Below, piece after piece: positions 62,895 through 64,000 of a DNA stretch of 64,000 nucleotides. The DNA comes from Candidatus Lumbricidiphila eiseniae (GTDB lineage Bacteria > Actinomycetota > Actinomycetes > Actinomycetales > Microbacteriaceae), in assembly GCA_002529645.1 (NCBI GenBank), contig NAEP01000023.1:183240-247239 (forward strand), given 5' to 3'. The position numbers and the translations under genes were made by a program. The stretch's first letter is position 1; every line of letters begins with the position of its first letter. The notes beneath the pieces were generated by a model. The model searched no databases, was not told the origin of the DNA, and saw only the letters and a list, made by a program, of their open reading frames with translations.

Positions 62895-64000
62895 ATGTTT
62901 ACCGCATACTGTGTGTCCGTGAACTCTTCTCGTGTAATTTCCAGTGTTTTTTCGGGGCTTTTTCAGAGTATGGGGTTCCGGTCGTTGTGGGGCAGGGGGG
63001 TGGTTGGTGCGTTTGTTGTTGTGGTGGTTGCGGCGGCGATGGTGGTTGTTCCGGTGGTGGATCGGGCGGTTGCTGTTGGTCCGGGGTTGTCGGTTGTGAA
63101 GAGCGCGACTCCGGCGACGGTGTCTCGTGCGGGGGAGCGGGTGTCGTATTCGTTTGTTGTGACGAATACGGGAGACGTGGCGTTGTCTGATGTTCGGGTT
63201 GTGGATGATATGGCTGGTTCTGCGTTGACTGTGACGTGTCCGACTGTTGGGCAGCCGGTTGCTCCGGGTGGCACGTTGACGTGTACCGGGTCGTATGTGG
63301 TGACGCAGGCTGATGTTGATCGTGGTCGTGTGACAAGTACCGCGGTGGCCTCTGGTCAGGCTCCAACTCCGGCGGGAGGGACGGCTCCGGCGCGGACGGT
63401 GTCTGAGGGCTCTTCGGCCGGGGTGGTGACAATTGCGTCTGCTCCGGGGTTGTCGGTTACGAAGAGTTTGAATCGGACAACGGTCGGGCGTGTGGGTGAT
63501 CGGGTGTCGTATTCGTTTGTTGTGACGAACACGGGGAATGTGACGATGTCTGATATTCAGGTTGGGGATGACTTGAGTTTGCCTGGGGGTGGACTGACTG
63601 TGACGTGTCCGACTGCTGGACAGCCGTTGGCTCCGGGTGGCACGTTGACGTGTACTGGGTCGTATGTGATGACGCAGGCTGATATCGACGCCGTTGGTGA
63701 CGGGGGTCGTATCGTTAGTAGTGCGAGGGCGTCTGGTCAGGCTCCGACTCCGACGGGAGGGACGGCTCCGGCGCGGACGGTATCGAGGTGGACAAACGGT
63801 GGTACTGGTATAGAGTTCAGGGTGGGTCCGAGGTTGTCGGTTGTGAAGAGCGCGACTCCGGCGACGGTGTCTCGTGCGGGGGAGCGGGTGTCGTATTCGT
63901 TCGCCGTGTTGAACACGGGGAGTGTGAATCTGTCTGATATCCGGGTTGTGGATGATATGGCTGGTTCTGCGTTGGCTGTGACGTGTCCGGCTGCTGGGCA
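62895..64000 (+). CDS. Large secreted/surface protein with DUF7507 (DUF11-like) repeats, partial
   Basis: The frame opens at ATG 62895 (GGAG site upstream) and runs off the window. A long basic signal region (about 1-65, WGRGVVGAFVVVVVAAAMVV) is followed by repeated beta modules of about 120 residues, each with LSVVKSATPATVSRAGERVS, YSFVVTNTG, and a GQP(V/L)APGGTLTCTGSYV end. At least three modules are seen, starting near 63084, 63446 and 63832; the first and third share about 75 nearly identical bases. The gene is strikingly rich in G and T on this strand. Role is probably adhesion or cell-surface structure. The 176 bp before it hold no gene. Confidence 0.85.
   Translation, partial: MFTAYCVSVNSSRVISSVFSGLFQSMGFRSLWGRGVVGAFVVVVVAAAMVVVPVVDRAVAVGPGLSVVKSATPATVSRAGERVSYSFVVTNTGDVALSDVRVVDDMAGSALTVTCPTVGQPVAPGGTLTCTGSYVVTQADVDRGRVTSTAVASGQAPTPAGGTAPARTVSEGSSAGVVTIASAPGLSVTKSLNRTTVGRVGDRVSYSFVVTNTGNVTMSDIQVGDDLSLPGGGLTVTCPTAGQPLAPGGTLTCTGSYVMTQADIDAVGDGGRIVSSARASGQAPTPTGGTAPARTVSRWTNGGTGIEFRVGPRLSVVKSATPATVSRAGERVSYSFAVLNTGSVNLSDIRVVDDMAGSALAVTCPAAG

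Noticed and set aside
62899..63432. Pro/Thr/Gln-rich 177-residue minus-strand frame
   Set aside because: It is the antisense of the G/T-rich surface protein gene; the skewed codon use leaves the opposite frame open.
1..64000. Search for tRNA, rRNA and cas genes
   Set aside because: No interval showed cloverleaf-compatible tRNA sequence, rRNA segments, or frames with Cas1, Cas2, Cas3 or Cascade motifs, so none is reported.

Overview
This window reads as chromosome from a high-G+C Gram-positive actinobacterium, most likely of the family Microbacteriaceae. The basis is gene order and codon use: yajC(end)-secD-secF-rel, DUF349 and cyclophilin genes, rarA, rpsD, alaS, ruvX-mltG-aroE-aroC-aroK-aroB, aroQ-efp-nusB, with frequent GTG starts and ATGA-type overlaps. 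The genus cannot be fixed from sequence alone. No tRNA, rRNA or cas gene was found.

Layout. Positions 1-9.9 kb hold the Sec accessory genes, the (p)ppGpp synthetase/hydrolase, a possible antitoxin, DUF349 and cyclophilin genes, and rarA. Positions 10.6-21.8 kb hold rpsD, alaS and the ruvX-mltG-aroE-C-K-B cluster, broken between aroE and aroC by transposon and transporter debris plus a DCC-family gene. Between aroB and aroQ (21.8-34.6 kb) lies an accessory insert: an Frc-like sugar ABC transporter with two kinases, a LacI regulator and a class II aldolase around a 26-bp perfect operator; then decayed gcvPB and IclR genes, a quinone-reductase-like gene with a divergent GlxA-type regulator, IS481 and IS30 remnants, and a broken XamI-like restriction-modification system. 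Positions 34.6-40 kb return to core genes (aroQ, PAP2 phosphatase, efp, nusB, glgP). Positions 40-47 kb carry an MFS exporter, a ROK kinase and a deoxyribose operon (SorC/DeoR regulator, deoC, two aldehyde dehydrogenase genes), followed by a SNF2 helicase. Positions 49.5-61.3 kb form an aldonate/hexuronate-type region: LysR, MFS, ManD-like dehydratase, epimerase, sugar ABC transporter, UxuA, SDR and an RraA-family protein. Then come pfkA and the start of a large repetitive surface protein that runs off the window.

The most striking observation is a dispersed family of about 17 miniature repeat-spacer units. Each has two to four copies of a short repeat (about 25-29 bp) separated by mostly 32-34 bp of unrelated sequence, with a period of 60-61 bp at most loci (57-63 overall). 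The repeat sequence differs from locus to locus because it is copied from the local DNA: the inside of gcvPB, the inside of a XamI-like nuclease gene, the start of the PAP2 gene, the stop-codon region of several genes, IS30 remnants. A ~28-bp duplication around a ~33-bp insertion is the footprint of type I-E CRISPR Cas1-Cas2 integration. My inference is that this genome has undergone, or is undergoing, repeated ectopic spacer integration that seeds new CRISPR-like loci. No array could be tested against databases here, and the responsible machinery would have to lie outside the window.
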